Source: Salipaludibacillus sp. LMS25 (GTDB taxonomy: Bacteria > Bacillota > Bacilli > Bacillales > Salisediminibacteriaceae). Taken from it: a DNA stretch of 64,000 bases. A program made the translations under genes and the position numbers. The notes under the pieces were generated by a model. It saw only the letters and a list, made by a program, of their open reading frames with translations. It made no database searches and was not told the origin of the DNA. The DNA lies in NCBI RefSeq assembly GCF_024362805.1, contig NZ_CP093299.1, positions 744,001-808,000 on the forward strand, given 5' to 3'. Shown piece by piece: positions 63,308-64,000 of the stretch (positions within the stretch are counted from its first letter, which is position 1; each line of letters opens with the position of its first letter).

Positions 63308-64000
63308 CTAATTAGATTGATTATACAGGTTTTCCTCAAACTCTTCTTTCGACCATTGGTTAACATCACCTGTTAATTCATCTATTATTATATTATCCGT
63401 TACTAAAACTTTACCTGCTGGACCACCTACAGGATAATACTCATAAGGAACTTCATAATTATAATCTGCAGGATCTACTTTTTCTAAAAAGAGGTAATAA
63501 GATTGACCTTTTTCAACTATTTCATTGTTAAAGACTGAATATTGTTCAGTGTCCTGATAGTAGCCTCCAACATCCCCCATTTTTATGTTCTCATCACTTT
63601 GTAGCTGTTGTGTGTCAGAGTTGTTTTTGTATATTTTACTAATGTTTAAGTCACTGATTGTATATGGTTCTTTGTTTTTATGCAATTCTACTGTATCAGA
63701 TTGATTAATAGTAGCTTTCACCACTAAATCACTTTTTTCGTACATTTCCTCAATGTTATCATATTGTACCCAGTCTATAATAGCTTCTGGTTTTGTGATA
63801 TCAATTGTATGAGATATATCTATCGAATTGGAGCCAAGTCCTGTATTGGTATAACGAAACTCAATCCAGTCCAGATCGCTGCTTTGCACCGTTGAATATC
63901 CATTCCATCCCTGTTGCATAATAGATACTCTACTAGAATCTGAAGGATGAGCAAGACCTAACGTATGACCTATTTCATGAGTTGTCACTTTTTGTCTAAC
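63308..64000 (-). CDS. Metzincin-type zinc metalloprotease, C-terminal part
   Basis: The open frame runs past the right edge, so the N-terminus is missing. VTTHEIGHTLGLAH carries the extended zinc motif HExGHxxGxxH of metzincins, followed by MQQGWNGYST, a plausible Met-turn. The later part is an acidic beta-rich domain without cysteine. Probably secreted; the N-terminal signal and prodomain would be outside the window. A GTG inside the motif region is a false start. Confidence 0.78.
   Translation of the reverse strand, partial: VRQKVTTHEIGHTLGLAHPSDSSRVSIMQQGWNGYSTVQSSDLDWIEFRYTNTGLGSNSIDISHTIDITKPEAIIDWVQYDNIEEMYEKSDLVVKATINQSDTVELHKNKEPYTISDLNISKIYKNNSDTQQLQSDENIKMGDVGGYYQDTEQYSVFNNEIVEKGQSYYLFLEKVDPADYNYEVPYEYYPVGGPAGKVLVTDNIIIDELTGDVNQWSKEEFEENLYNQSN

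Noticed and set aside
1..64000. tRNA or rRNA genes
   Set aside because: No cloverleaf or rRNA-like sequence was found by eye; the structured RNAs seen are the T-box and the SAM riboswitch.

Overview
The window looks like chromosome of an AT-rich, Gram-positive endospore-former of the Bacillaceae. Evidence: the core genes and their order match the Bacillus yt* region (ytfP, leuS, mnmL-mnmM, ytpB, ytpA, ytoA, metK, pckA); leuS has a T-box and metK a SAM riboswitch; strong Shine-Dalgarno sequences and frequent TTG/GTG starts; an LXG-type toxin. The acidic, salt-tolerant look of several surface proteins and the dispersed repeats suggest an alkaliphilic or halotolerant lineage, but this is inference and the species cannot be fixed from the sequence.

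Region 1-31.4 kb is mostly core genome: a truncated quinone oxidoreductase beside a YodB/CatR-like redox regulator with a matching operator, a MurJ-like flippase, proC, yjbQ, ytfP, leuS, an MFS exporter, threonine aldolase, the tRNA wobble-uridine pair mnmL-mnmM, the C35 terpene synthase ytpB with lysophospholipase ytpA, a gamma-carbonic anhydrase homologue, metK, pckA, lipoteichoic acid synthase ltaS, and a complete ribose operon rbsRKDACB. Scattered between these genes are at least 17 copies of a two-hairpin intergenic repeat of about 155-160 bp in two subfamilies (A and B). They share a left hairpin but have different right hairpins. An internal segmental duplication gives one apparent unoccupied site, which suggests the repeat is, or was, mobile.

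Region 32.3-35.9 kb is a three-gene set: a PASTA-domain membrane protein, an ABC ATPase and an FtsX/MacB-type permease. Region 37.1-42.2 kb is the most interesting locus. It has a 58-residue peptide with six cysteines and no visible leader, two CxxC thioredoxin-like proteins, a MauE-type membrane protein, an ABC exporter without a peptidase domain, an unrecognised small protein, and an orphan winged-helix regulator whose receiver domain appears to lack the phosphorylation site. Three repeats at an exact 11-bp period lie upstream of the peptide gene. I read this as a candidate secreted disulfide-rich peptide (bacteriocin-like) system with dedicated oxidative folding.

Region 43-60.3 kb is accessory DNA: an intact LXG polymorphic toxin with a TTG-started immunity gene, about ten other immunity-like genes (several SUKH/SMI1-KNR4, an Imm30-like, a DUF2247-like), and many decayed toxin tails, amidase fragments and an IS3 remnant. 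Region 60.5-62.8 kb holds a small membrane ORF, a small reverse ORF and a large serine recombinase. A decayed copy of the same module sits at 46.1-47.1 kb, so the toxin/immunity block lies between two related recombinase modules. The right edge has a lipoprotein and the C-terminal part of a metzincin-type protease.
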